DNA from: Clostridia bacterium
GTDB lineage: Bacteria; Bacillota; Clostridia; Oscillospirales; Acutalibacteraceae
Length of the DNA stretch: 8,799 nt
Assembly: GCA_017424125.1 (NCBI GenBank)
Contig: JAFPBM010000208.1
Location: forward strand, 1-8,799
Direction of reading: 5' to 3'
The notes beneath the pieces are model-generated. The model did not search any database, had not been told where the DNA came from, and saw nothing but the letters and a program-made list of their open reading frames with translations. The translations under genes were made by a program, and so were the position numbers. Below, piece by piece: positions 1-6,163 of the stretch (position 1 is its first letter; each line of letters opens with the position of its first letter).

Positions 1-1405
1 GTCTTCTTGTACCAACACGGCAGGGTGTGCACTTACCGCACGATTCGTCAACCGTGAACTCGAGGAAGAACTTAGCCATATCAACCATACAGGTGTCTTC
101 GTCCATAACGATAAGACCGCCCGAACCCATCATACAGCCGATTGCAACGAGGTTGTCGTAGTCAACTTCTGTATCGATAAGAGATGCGGGGATACATCCG
201 CCCGAAGGACCGCCTGTCTGGGCTGCCTTAAACTTCTTGCCGTTGGGGATACCGCCGCCGATTTCTTCAATGATGTGGCGGAGTGTGGTACCCATCGGGA
301 TTTCAACAAGACCTGTGTTCTTGATTTTACCGCCCAATGCGAATACCTTTGTACCTTTAGATTTTTCGGTACCCATTGAAGCAAACCAATCAGCGCCGCG
401 GAGAATAATCTGCGGAATGTTGGCAAAGGTTTCAACGTTGTTTTCAACCGTCGGGCAACCGAAAAGTCCCTTAACTGCCGGATAAGGCGGACGGGGACGC
501 GGCTCACCGCGGTTACCTTCGATAGAGGTCATAAGTGCAGTTTCTTCACCGCAAACGAATGCGCCTGCGCCAAGACGGATATCAAGGTTGAAGTCAAAGC
601 CCGAACCGAAGATGTTTTTGCCTAAAAGTCCGTACTCTCTTGCCTGATTAATAGCGAGAGCCAAACGTGAAACGGCAATCGGATATTCAGCACGAACATA
701 AACGTAACCCTGTGTTGCGCCGATAGCGTAACCTGCAATTGTCATAGCCTCAATAATTGCGTGGGGGTCGCCTTCAAGAACCGAACGGTCCATAAATGCA
801 CCCGGGTCACCTTCGTCGGCGTTACAAACAACGTACTTCTGCGGAGCCTCGTTTACGGCAGTCAAAGCCCACTTGCGTCCTGTGGGGAATCCGCCGCCGC
901 CGCGTCCGCGAAGACCGGAATCTGTTATGCACTTAATAACGTCGTCGGGCGTCATTTCGGTAAGAACTTTACCGAGTGCGGCATAACCGTCCATTGCGAT
1001 ATATTCATCAATTTCTTCAGGGTTGATAACACCGCAGTTACGCAGAGCAACACGGGTTTGTGACTTGTAGAACGCGGTATCGTTAAGCGATACGTTGCCA
1101 ACAGCTTCCTCTGCTTTTTCGTCTTCTTTGTACTCAAGACGTGTAACTACGCGGCCCTTGAGAAGATGTTCAGATACGATTTCTTCAACATCTGTGGGTT
1201 CAACACGGCTATAGAACGTTCCGTCGGGATGAACGATAACAACAGGTCCCATTGCGCAAAGACCAAAACATCCTGTCTGGACGATTTTAACCTCTTCGGC
1301 AAGACCGTATTTTTCGATGTTCTCAGCAAATTTTTCCTGGATGCTGACACTTCCCGATGAGGTACATCCTGTACCGCCGCAAATTAATACGTGTGTACGA
1401 ATCAT
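1..1405 (-). CDS. hydB: HydB/HndC/NuoF-like NAD(P)H-binding flavoprotein subunit of [FeFe]-hydrogenase (3' end cut by window)
   Basis: This is the flavin subunit of a multimeric soluble [FeFe]-hydrogenase. In the family it binds NAD(H) or NADP(H) and FMN and passes electrons through Fe-S clusters to the catalytic subunit. The frame is open from the ATG at 1405 to the left edge, about 468 codons. Residues 1-85 form a thioredoxin-like [2Fe-2S] domain with C9-x4-C14 and C46-x3-C50 (TGCFGLC). The NADH/FMN-binding NuoF core follows, with GLRGRGGGGFPTG at about 164-176, an NADEGDPGAF stretch and a CGEET motif. The [4Fe-4S] motif SCGKCTPC (C456, C459, C462) lies just before the cut. Family members of about 600 residues end in a 2[4Fe-4S] ferredoxin domain, so roughly 130 residues are probably missing. 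A GGAGG site lies 8 nt upstream of the ATG. The gene follows the HndB-like ferredoxin gene by 15 nt. NADH versus NADPH preference cannot be read from the sequence. Confidence 0.93.
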   Translation of the reverse strand, partial: MIRTHVLICGGTGCTSSGSVSIQEKFAENIEKYGLAEEVKIVQTGCFGLCAMGPVVIVHPDGTFYSRVEPTDVEEIVSEHLLKGRVVTRLEYKEDEKAEEAVGNVSLNDTAFYKSQTRVALRNCGVINPEEIDEYIAMDGYAALGKVLTEMTPDDVIKCITDSGLRGRGGGGFPTGRKWALTAVNEAPQKYVVCNADEGDPGAFMDRSVLEGDPHAIIEAMTIAGYAIGATQGYVYVRAEYPIAVSRLALAINQAREYGLLGKNIFGSGFDFNLDIRLGAGAFVCGEETALMTSIEGNRGEPRPRPPYPAVKGLFGCPTVENNVETFANIPQIILRGADWFASMGTEKSKGTKVFALGGKIKNTGLVEIPMGTTLRHIIEEIGGGIPNGKKFKAAQTGGPSGGCIPASLIDTEVDYDNLVAIGCMMGSGGLIVMDEDTCMVDMAKFFLEFTVDESCGKCTPCRVGTRR

Positions 1406-1420
1406 GCTTTATACCTCCGC

Positions 1421-1792
1421 TTATGCTTTATATTCGGCAATGGTGTATTCTGCTACTACCTTACCATTTTTGAGATGTTCGTCGATTACCCTCTTAACCT
1501 TTTCTTCGGTCATCTTAACGTAGGTAACCTTTTCTTTTCCTGCTTCAAAAACCTCTACAACAGGCTCAAACTGGCAAATGCCGATGCAGCCTGTCTGTGT
1601 TACGGAAACGTCTTGGGCGAGTCCTGCTGCCTGAACGCCTTCAACAAAAGCGTTAAGAACGGGACGTGCGCCTGCCGCAATTCCGCAGGTTGCCATGCCG
1701 ACAACAACACGTTTTTGTGACGTGCCTTCACGAAGAACAACCTTGTCCTTCATTTTGTCTTTAATGGCTTTAAGTTCTTCCAATGTTTTCAT
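1421..1792 (-). CDS. hndB: HndB-like thioredoxin-fold [2Fe-2S] ferredoxin subunit
   Basis: This is a small protein of 123 aa resembling the (2Fe-2S) ferredoxin-domain proteins encoded next to the NuoF-like subunit in hndABCD and tetrameric hydABCD operons. It probably relays electrons or has a structural role in the hydrogenase complex. Residues 1-25 are a charged, probably helical stretch. The core runs from V29 and shows MATCGIAAGA (C36) and TQTGCIGICQFEP (C69, C73), then a VTYVKMT strand and a C-terminal helix. Only three cysteines are present (36, 69, 73). The canonical thioredoxin-like ferredoxin has four in a C-x4-C plus C-x3-C pattern, so the cluster's fourth ligand is unclear. Its ribosome binding site is only a purine-rich AGGGAAAGGGAAG. 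It sits 15 nt before the flavoprotein gene and 41 nt after the HATPase gene, so co-transcription is likely. Confidence 0.85.
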   Translation of the reverse strand: MKTLEELKAIKDKMKDKVVLREGTSQKRVVVGMATCGIAAGARPVLNAFVEGVQAAGLAQDVSVTQTGCIGICQFEPVVEVFEAGKEKVTYVKMTEEKVKRVIDEHLKNGKVVAEYTIAEYKA

Positions 1793-1833
1793 AAATCATC
1801 TTCCCTTTCCCTGAAAAAATAAATTTTGAAATA

Positions 1834-2385
1834 TTAAAGACTGAGGTACTGTTCATTTAAGAACTCTTCAATCCATTTAATAACTTCGTATTCCGAAAGC
1901 GAAACTTCCGCCCCCAAAACCTCGCGCAGTTCACGCGTGTCAAGACAAACACACGCTTCGCCTTTTTGGTGGGTAAACAAAAAGTCTGTTTCGGGGTGCC
2001 CCTGTATTAAGGTGGTCACCGTTGCTGTCACGTCGCCAAGCGGCGTACAGTCAATATGGTTTTTATAAAACACCGCGGTAACGGTTGTGCCGTGGCTTTC
2101 GGTTTTCCCATCGTCCACCGCCGATTCTATTGTAAACGAGCCGCCCGTTTGCTCTGCCGCAAGTTTGAAAAGCGGAATTCCGAGCCCCACGCTTCTTGTC
2201 GTGCGGGTGGTGTAAAATGGGTCGGTAACGCGGTTTAGCGTTTCGCCGTCCATTCCACAGCCGTTGTCGATAATCTTTACCGTCAGCGTTTCTTGTGTTT
2301 CGGTAATTTCAATTTGCGTAAGTGTAGCGCCCGCCTTGACGGAGTTTTCTGTAATGTCGAGAATGTTAAGCGATATTTCTGTCAT
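1834..2385 (-). CDS. HATPase_c-domain protein (histidine-kinase-like ATPase without a His-phosphorylation domain)
   Basis: This 183-aa soluble protein is a GHKL ATP-binding domain with a short C-terminal extension. The N box is in LDITENSVKAGA (E13, N14). The G1 box is DNGCGM (40-45), the F box DPFYTTR (55-61) and the G2 box GLGIPLFK (67-74). A G3-like HGTTVTAVF strand lies around 99-107. There is no dimerisation/phosphoacceptor histidine helix, sensor domain or membrane segment, so it is not a complete sensor kinase. Residues 110-183 form a separate tail with no motif I recognise. The start codon overlaps the PHP gene stop by one base (TAATG) and is preceded by GAGGGGGC, which implies translational coupling. 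It probably acts as an ATP-dependent switch or kinase partner for the HydS-like protein and neighbouring regulators. That role is inferred from position only; the ATP-binding fold is well supported. Confidence 0.87.
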   Translation of the reverse strand: MTEISLNILDITENSVKAGATLTQIEITETQETLTVKIIDNGCGMDGETLNRVTDPFYTTRTTRSVGLGIPLFKLAAEQTGGSFTIESAVDDGKTESHGTTVTAVFYKNHIDCTPLGDVTATVTTLIQGHPETDFLFTHQKGEACVCLDTRELREVLGAEVSLSEYEVIKWIEEFLNEQYLSL

Positions 2386-3119
2386 TACTTTTGCCCCCTC
2401 AAAACCTTAAAAAGTTCTGCTCTGACACGTGAGCTGCTATATGGCTCATCTTCAAGAACAAAGTGGTTTTCGTTTTCGTTCACGTCGCCTAAATAGTGCG
2501 CGTCGGACGATATGACCTTAACCTTATCCTTTACGCCGAAGCGTTCCTCATACTCGCCGATTTTTTGGGCACTGTGAAACTCAACACACTCAAAAACGGG
2601 TGTTTCGGGCAACATACCCAAAACCGAAATGATGCCGTTTGCCTCGCGGTCGATGTGGGCGGGATAACAAATGCCTTGGAAACTTTCAACAAGTTCTTTC
2701 ACGTCGTCAACGCTGACCGTAGTCGCGTTGGAGAGAAGATACTGTTCTTCTCCGATAACCTCGTCGTTTTCGTCCATTATAAATTGGTTGCCGAAAATGT
2801 CCTTGCGGTTTTCGATTTTTATGCGGCGCGCTTCAATTTCATCACTAAACCGCATAGCATCGGATAGTTCTTCAAAAAGACATATAATATGTACGTCTTC
2901 TGCCGTTGTAAGTTCCATTCCCGCCACGGCGATAATGCCGTTTTTCTTTGCCGCCGCAAAAAACGCGGGGCAGTTTTTACAGGTGTTGTGGTCGGTCAGC
3001 GCCATTATCTGCAAGCCGCAAACCGCCGCCATACCCGCTAAATTGTTCGGGGTGTTATCGTCGTCACCACAAGGCGACAGACAGGAATGAACGTGCAAAT
3101 CATAATAGTACTTATTCAT
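2385..3119 (-). CDS. PHP-domain metal-dependent phosphoesterase
   Basis: This is a 244-aa PHP (polymerase and histidinol phosphatase) domain protein. The family comprises TIM-barrel-like hydrolases with a multinuclear metal centre that cleave phosphoester or phosphodiester bonds. The full ligand set is visible: DLHVHS (H9, H11), LTDHN (D43, H44), GMEL (E69), DVHIIC (H77), PAHID (H155) and SSDAH (D206, H208). It is probably active. No polymerase, kinase or transmembrane part is fused. The ATG at 3119 is preferred because it overlaps the stop of the upstream DRTGG gene as ATGA. A TTG at 3125 in the same frame would add two residues; neither has a clear ribosome binding site. The substrate is unknown. 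Its place between DRTGG and HATPase genes suggests that it removes a phosphate or a nucleotide signal in the hydrogenase control circuit, which is inference. Confidence 0.88.
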   Translation of the reverse strand: MNKYYYDLHVHSCLSPCGDDDNTPNNLAGMAAVCGLQIMALTDHNTCKNCPAFFAAAKKNGIIAVAGMELTTAEDVHIICLFEELSDAMRFSDEIEARRIKIENRKDIFGNQFIMDENDEVIGEEQYLLSNATTVSVDDVKELVESFQGICYPAHIDREANGIISVLGMLPETPVFECVEFHSAQKIGEYEERFGVKDKVKVISSDAHYLGDVNENENHFVLEDEPYSSSRVRAELFKVLRGQK

Positions 3120-3442
3120 AGACAAGCACTAAGCATTAGGCAAATGCCGTATGCGTCTTTGTCGCACGCAAGTAGGTTTATTCCCTTTTCCTTTGCCGTC
3201 TGCGTCAGCGCATCGTCGGGTTTTACCCCTTCTGCAAATATGACACAAGCGACGTCGGTAAGGGCGGCAACCGCCAACACGTTTTGGTTAGACATTATAG
3301 TAACCCACGCATCGCCCGACTGTGCTTTGCCCATAACAAAGGAGAGTAAATCCCCCACGTAAGCGCCTTCTATTTCGCGCTCACCTTCGGGCAGACACAG
3401 ACAAGTTAAACCGTTTTTGTTTGCAAACTCACTTACCGTCAT
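3116..3442 (-). CDS. DRTGG-domain protein, second copy (108 aa)
   Basis: This is a stand-alone protein resembling the DRTGG domain, an alpha/beta domain often found with CBS domains and near phosphotransacetylase N-termini and thought to bind ligands or nucleotides. The visible core is a GAYVGDLLSFVMG segment, an AWVTIMSNQNVLAVAAL strand-helix, an ACVIFAEGVKPDD segment and a GINLLACDKDAYGIC C-terminal motif. These align in order with the other copy at 5154-5507 (VLLTGLVNSQVIRTAEM, MVCIVFVRSKMPSEEM, GIALLATDKRLYEAC). The literal DRTGG tetrapeptide is absent, which is common in the family. The start ATG lies inside the 3' end of the HydS-like gene (14-nt overlap) with GAGGG upstream. Its stop overlaps the PHP start as ATGA. 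A ligand-sensing part of the hydrogenase regulatory module is likely; the ligand is unknown. Confidence 0.78.
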   Translation of the reverse strand: MTVSEFANKNGLTCLCLPEGEREIEGAYVGDLLSFVMGKAQSGDAWVTIMSNQNVLAVAALTDVACVIFAEGVKPDDALTQTAKEKGINLLACDKDAYGICLMLSACL

Positions 3443-4718
3443 TTTCTTTTTCCCTCAGATATTCTAAAAACGCGTCGCGATGCATTAAAATGCAATCGTC
3501 TTTTTTAGCGCGTCCGCGAATTACGTCTTCCGCAAAGGCACGGCAGGTTGGTGCACCGCACGAACCGCAGTCAACCCCGGGAAGTGCTTTTCGCAATTTT
3601 TGTATATCTGCCATCATACGCATTGATTCCGCCATATTGTCGCTAAGACGCGTAATGGGCGCGTATGCAGGAAGTTCGTCAAAAAAGTAATGCTCGGGTA
3701 TGTATTGCTTTTCTTCTTTTGTAAGAATGTTTTGCGATACGGGCAAATACCTTTTGAGTCCCTGCAATCTTGCCTTGGCGATAAACGGGTTTTGTATATT
3801 CAGCGCGCCGCCGACACAGCCGCCCGTACAGGCGTTAAGTTCAACAAACTCAAGGTGCGGAATATTGCCGTTTTCAATCTGGTCTAAAACGTGAATGACG
3901 TTTTCAATGCCGTCTGCAGCAAGATAGTTTTCATTAAATATTGCTGTGGCTTCACCGCCTGATGTAGCCCAGCCGATGCCAATCATTCCCGATTTCGATA
4001 AACTTTCGGGCTGTTTCTCCTGACTCATTTTAGAAATCAGCAGAAAATATATATCGCTTATGGGAACAACCACGTCTACTTTACTTTTATAATCGGAAAA
4101 TCCGTTTCTGACATAACTTTGTTTGGCGGGGCACGGCGAGATAAAACATACGCCGATATCCTCGTCCGCAAGGTCGGGATTTTTTTCTTTAGCCTCGTCC
4201 CTTGCAAGTTTTGCCGCAATTTCCATTGGCGGCAACATTTTTATTATGTTGTCCTTTAAGAACGGAAAACGCAGTTCTATAAGTCTTATAACAGCGGGAC
4301 ACGCCGAACTTATAGCGGGTTTGGGGACGCCCTCGGTTTTGAGATAGCGCCTTGTATACGCCGAAACAAGTTCTGCCGCGCGCGACACCTCAAAGACGGC
4401 GTCAAAGCCTATGTCCAAAAGGCCTTGTAAGACAAAATCAACGTCGTCAAGATTGTCAAACTGTCCGTAAAGCGCGGGTGCAGGTAACGCGATTTTATAT
4501 TTGAACCGCGACATTTGCTCCATACTGTCAAGAACTGCCTTTTTTGCCTTGTGCGGACACACCTTTATACACACGCCGCAATCTATACAACGCAGGTTGT
4601 CAATTTGTGCGTGTCCGTCCCGAACGCGTATAGCCTCGGTCGGACAGCGGTGAATACAGGTGGTGCAACCGGTGCACTTTTCAATATCAAGCGACACCGA
4701 ATGTTCATAAGCATTCAT
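3429..4718 (-). CDS. hydS: HydS-like putative sensory [FeFe]-hydrogenase (2x[4Fe-4S], H-cluster domain, C-terminal [4Fe-4S])
   Basis: This protein of about 429 aa has three parts. Residues 10-60 are a 2[4Fe-4S] ferredoxin (C15, C18, C21, C25; C44, C47, C50, C54). Residues 75-345 are an [FeFe]-hydrogenase large-subunit domain. Residues 375-410 are a PF04060-like [4Fe-4S] domain (C384, C387, C392, C409). All four H-cluster cysteines are identifiable: SSACP (C140), SPCPAK (C196) and NACTGGC (C297, C301). The surroundings differ from catalytic enzymes. The proton-relay cysteine of TSCCP is Ala139, the Met before PC is Ser, and the Met two residues before the third ligand Cys is Asn; the PCxxK lysine is kept. 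Such changes are described for sensory group C/D enzymes. The C-terminal PAS domain of group C is missing, so group D-like is more probable. A GTG at 4727 would add three residues; the ATG at 4718 is preferred because the usual MNxYxHSV start follows it. Confidence 0.88.
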   Translation of the reverse strand: MNAYEHSVSLDIEKCTGCTTCIHRCPTEAIRVRDGHAQIDNLRCIDCGVCIKVCPHKAKKAVLDSMEQMSRFKYKIALPAPALYGQFDNLDDVDFVLQGLLDIGFDAVFEVSRAAELVSAYTRRYLKTEGVPKPAISSACPAVIRLIELRFPFLKDNIIKMLPPMEIAAKLARDEAKEKNPDLADEDIGVCFISPCPAKQSYVRNGFSDYKSKVDVVVPISDIYFLLISKMSQEKQPESLSKSGMIGIGWATSGGEATAIFNENYLAADGIENVIHVLDQIENGNIPHLEFVELNACTGGCVGGALNIQNPFIAKARLQGLKRYLPVSQNILTKEEKQYIPEHYFFDELPAYAPITRLSDNMAESMRMMADIQKLRKALPGVDCGSCGAPTCRAFAEDVIRGRAKKDDCILMHRDAFLEYLREKENDGK

Positions 4719-4734
4719 ATTAAGCACATCCGAA

Positions 4735-5157
4735 TTATAGATTTATTTTCATCGTAATTACGGTGCCCTCGCCCACTACCGAATCAATTTCCATACTGTC
4801 GGAATATCTTTTCATATTGGGCAAACCCATTCCCGCGCCGAAACCGAGCGAACGAATGTTGTCGGTTGCGGTTGAAAAGCCTTCCTGCATTGCAAGGTCA
4901 ATATCCTTAATGCCGGGGCCCTTATCGCGCAGGGTTATGGTGATATCGGTTTCGGTTACCGCTACGTCGGCTTCGCCGCCGTTCGCGTGGATAACCATAT
5001 TGATTTCACCCTCGTACATTGCGATGGAAACACGCCTTATAATATCGGGCGAGATGCCCAGTTGGCGCAAGTTTTTCTTAAGTTGGACAGACGCCTGTCC
5101 TGCAGAGGTAAAGTCGGAACCGTCGACGTCAAAATGAAAAATCAAATCTTCGTTCAT
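4735..5157 (-). CDS. Small HATPase protein, anti-sigma-factor/RsbW-like serine kinase fold
   Basis: This is a 140-aa single-domain GHKL ATPase of the kind usually annotated as an anti-sigma regulatory factor (serine/threonine protein kinase). The N-box region is AMYEGEINMVIHANGG (E49, N53, H57). The G1 box is DKGPGI (78-83) and the G2 box is GFGAGMGLPNM (105-115). A GEGTVITMKI strand closes the domain. In RsbW/SpoIIAB-type proteins this domain binds a partner protein and can phosphorylate an anti-anti-sigma STAS protein. No STAS or sigma gene is seen in this window, so the partner is unknown. The start overlaps the upstream DRTGG stop as ATGA, with GGAG upstream, and the HydS-like gene follows within 7-16 nt. 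Coupled translation suggests that it works with the HydS-like protein as the output half of a redox or H2 sensor. That last point is inference. Confidence 0.87.
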   Translation of the reverse strand: MNEDLIFHFDVDGSDFTSAGQASVQLKKNLRQLGISPDIIRRVSIAMYEGEINMVIHANGGEADVAVTETDITITLRDKGPGIKDIDLAMQEGFSTATDNIRSLGFGAGMGLPNMKRYSDSMEIDSVVGEGTVITMKINL

Positions 5158-5507
5158 TTTTTGACTCCGTTTCCGCGCAGTCCCCCTTCATACAACTTGC
5201 CACAGGCTTCATACAAACGTTTATCGGTGGCAAGCAGGGCGATGCCGCTGTCTTTCGCCAGTTCAATCATTTCTTCACTGGGCATTTTCGAGCGAACAAA
5301 CACTATACAGACCATATCCATCATTTCTGCCGTGCGGATAACCTGTGAATTCACAAGACCTGTGAGCAATACCGATTGGTCTTTGACGTATGCTAAAACG
5401 TCACTCATCATATCGCTGCCACACGCCGAATAGACGTGGCGGTCCATCATATCCTCACCGCAAATAACCTTTGCACCTAATAAATCTTTTATTTGGCAGA
5501 TTTTCAT
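5154..5507 (-). CDS. DRTGG-domain protein, first copy (117 aa)
   Basis: This is a stand-alone DRTGG-like protein. The N-terminal MKICQIKDLLGAKVICGE resembles the opening of DRTGG/HPr-kinase-N-like modules. A CGSDMMSDVLAYVKD stretch, a VLLTGLVNSQVIRTAEM strand-helix, a MVCIVFVRSKMPSEEM segment and a GIALLATDKRLYEACGKLY terminus follow. It shares this order with the 3116-3442 copy, and the two are probably paralogues. No catalytic motif, membrane segment or metal cluster is visible. It is the second gene of the operon, 24 nt after the HydC-like gene with a weak AAGGGA site, and it overlaps the HATPase gene by 4 nt (ATGA). It is likely a small-ligand sensor or adaptor. The last residues (GGLRGNGVKK) are probably a flexible tail. 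Confidence 0.8.
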   Translation of the reverse strand: MKICQIKDLLGAKVICGEDMMDRHVYSACGSDMMSDVLAYVKDQSVLLTGLVNSQVIRTAEMMDMVCIVFVRSKMPSEEMIELAKDSGIALLATDKRLYEACGKLYEGGLRGNGVKK

Positions 5508-5531
5508 ACAGATTTCCCTTATCCTAAAAAA

Positions 5532-6029
5532 TTAGTCTTGGTATTTTGCCAAAATATCGTCAACGTCGTCAACGGTAAGTCTGCCGTAAACGTCTTCGTT
5601 TACAGTCAAAACGGGAGCCAAACCGCAAGCGCCGATACAACGACAAGCAGTGAGAGAGAACTTGCCGTCTGCCGTACATTCGTCAGCACCGATTCCAAGT
5701 CTTTCACTTAATTTGTCGAAAACGTCACCTGCGCCTTTAACGTAGCAAGCAGTTCCCAAACAAACCGAGATGTTGTACTTTCCTTTGGGTGAGAGCGAGA
5801 ACTGTGCATAGAACGTTGCAACGCCGTACACCTTCTCAAGCGGAACATCCATACCCTCGGCTATCATAACCTGAACTTCACGCGGGAGATATCCATAGAT
5901 GTCCTGTGCTTTCTGCATTACAGCCATAAGCAAACTTTTGTCGTGCTTATTTTCTGCAATTACCTGCATAAGCTGTGCTTCCTGCTCCTTTGTACCGTTG
6001 AAAGGAAGTTTACTGATTTTCTTTTGCAT
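5532..6029 (-). CDS. hydC: HydC/HndA/NuoE-like [2Fe-2S] subunit of NAD(P)-linked [FeFe]-hydrogenase
   Basis: This 165-aa protein of the NuoE/24-kDa family binds one [2Fe-2S] cluster and pairs with the NuoF-like flavoprotein in hydrogenase and complex I assemblies. Residues 15-80 form the helical domain (QKAQDIYGYLPREV, YGVATFYAQF). The thioredoxin-like domain carries SVCLGTAC (C90, C95) and CIGACGLAP (C131, C135), the complete C-x4-C plus C-x3-C ligand set. The length matches the family. GGAGG lies 8 nt before the ATG. It is the first gene of the operon, directly below a probable Rex-controlled promoter. Its partner flavoprotein lies about 4.1 kb downstream, separated by the regulatory genes and the HndB-like gene. 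formate-dehydrogenase-linked NuoE homologues are possible in principle, but the HydS-like and HndB-like neighbours favour a hydrogenase. Confidence 0.93.
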   Translation of the reverse strand: MQKKISKLPFNGTKEQEAQLMQVIAENKHDKSLLMAVMQKAQDIYGYLPREVQVMIAEGMDVPLEKVYGVATFYAQFSLSPKGKYNISVCLGTACYVKGAGDVFDKLSERLGIGADECTADGKFSLTACRCIGACGLAPVLTVNEDVYGRLTVDDVDDILAKYQD

Positions 6030-6052
6030 TTACCTTTCCTCCTTGTCTTTCG

Positions 6053-6087
6053 TGTGCTTTTTTAGGGCATAATAAACCCGCAGCACA
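6053..6087 (-). promoter_or_regulatory. Leader stem-loop of the hydrogenase operon mRNA
   Basis: On the minus strand TGTGCT pairs with AGCACA (6 bp), and GGG with CCC inside, around an AT-rich loop. It lies between the extended -10 promoter and the GGAGG site of the HydC-like gene. It is a weak, interrupted stem; it might influence mRNA stability or translation but may be chance. Confidence 0.3.
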
Positions 6088-6092
6088 TACCA

Positions 6093-6110
6093 TTGTTAAT
6101 TATATCACAA
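6093..6110. promoter_or_regulatory. Probable Rex (NADH/NAD+ sensor) operator
   Basis: The plus strand reads TTGTTAATTATATCACAA. This matches the Firmicute Rex consensus TTGTnAn-N4-nTnACAA: the left half is a perfect TTGTTAA and the right half ATCACAA has the TCACAA core. It covers the -10 box of the leftward hydrogenase promoter, the expected geometry for repression when NADH is low. Rex control of hydrogenase operons is established or predicted in clostridia and Thermotogales. No rex gene lies in this window. Confidence 0.68.
6099..6107 (-). promoter_or_regulatory. Extended -10 promoter element for the hydrogenase operon
   Basis: The minus strand reads TGATATAAT, a perfect extended -10 (TGn plus TATAAT). 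The -35 region 17 nt upstream (TGGAAA) is weak, as often seen with extended -10 promoters. Transcription would start near 6092, giving a leader of about 60 nt before the HydC-like ATG. The box lies wholly within the Rex-like operator. Confidence 0.62.
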
Positions 6111-6163
6111 CCTTTTTTCTTTTTCCACCCTTTTTTATTATTTATGTATTTTTTTATCTATTT

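Noticed and set aside
130..1350. Short minus- and plus-strand frames over the flavoprotein gene that might suggest a broken gene
   Set aside because: The NuoF-like frame is continuously open from 1405 to position 1 and matches the family throughout; it simply has no stop codon inside the window.
2496..3090. Plus-strand open frames of 123 and 139 aa opposite the PHP gene
   Set aside because: They lie antisense to a gene with a complete PHP metal-ligand set, show no recognisable motif, and have no suitable ribosome binding site or partner genes.
3429..4718. The [FeFe]-hydrogenase domain protein as the operon's main catalytic subunit
   Set aside because: It lacks the proton-relay cysteine and both pocket methionines, and it is short with a C-terminal PF04060-like domain; the catalytic HydA is expected beyond the left edge after the flavoprotein gene.
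4763..5433. Plus-strand open frames of 124 and 148 aa opposite the HATPase and DRTGG genes
   Set aside because: They are shadows of minus-strand genes with clear family motifs; the composition is that of reverse-read coding DNA.
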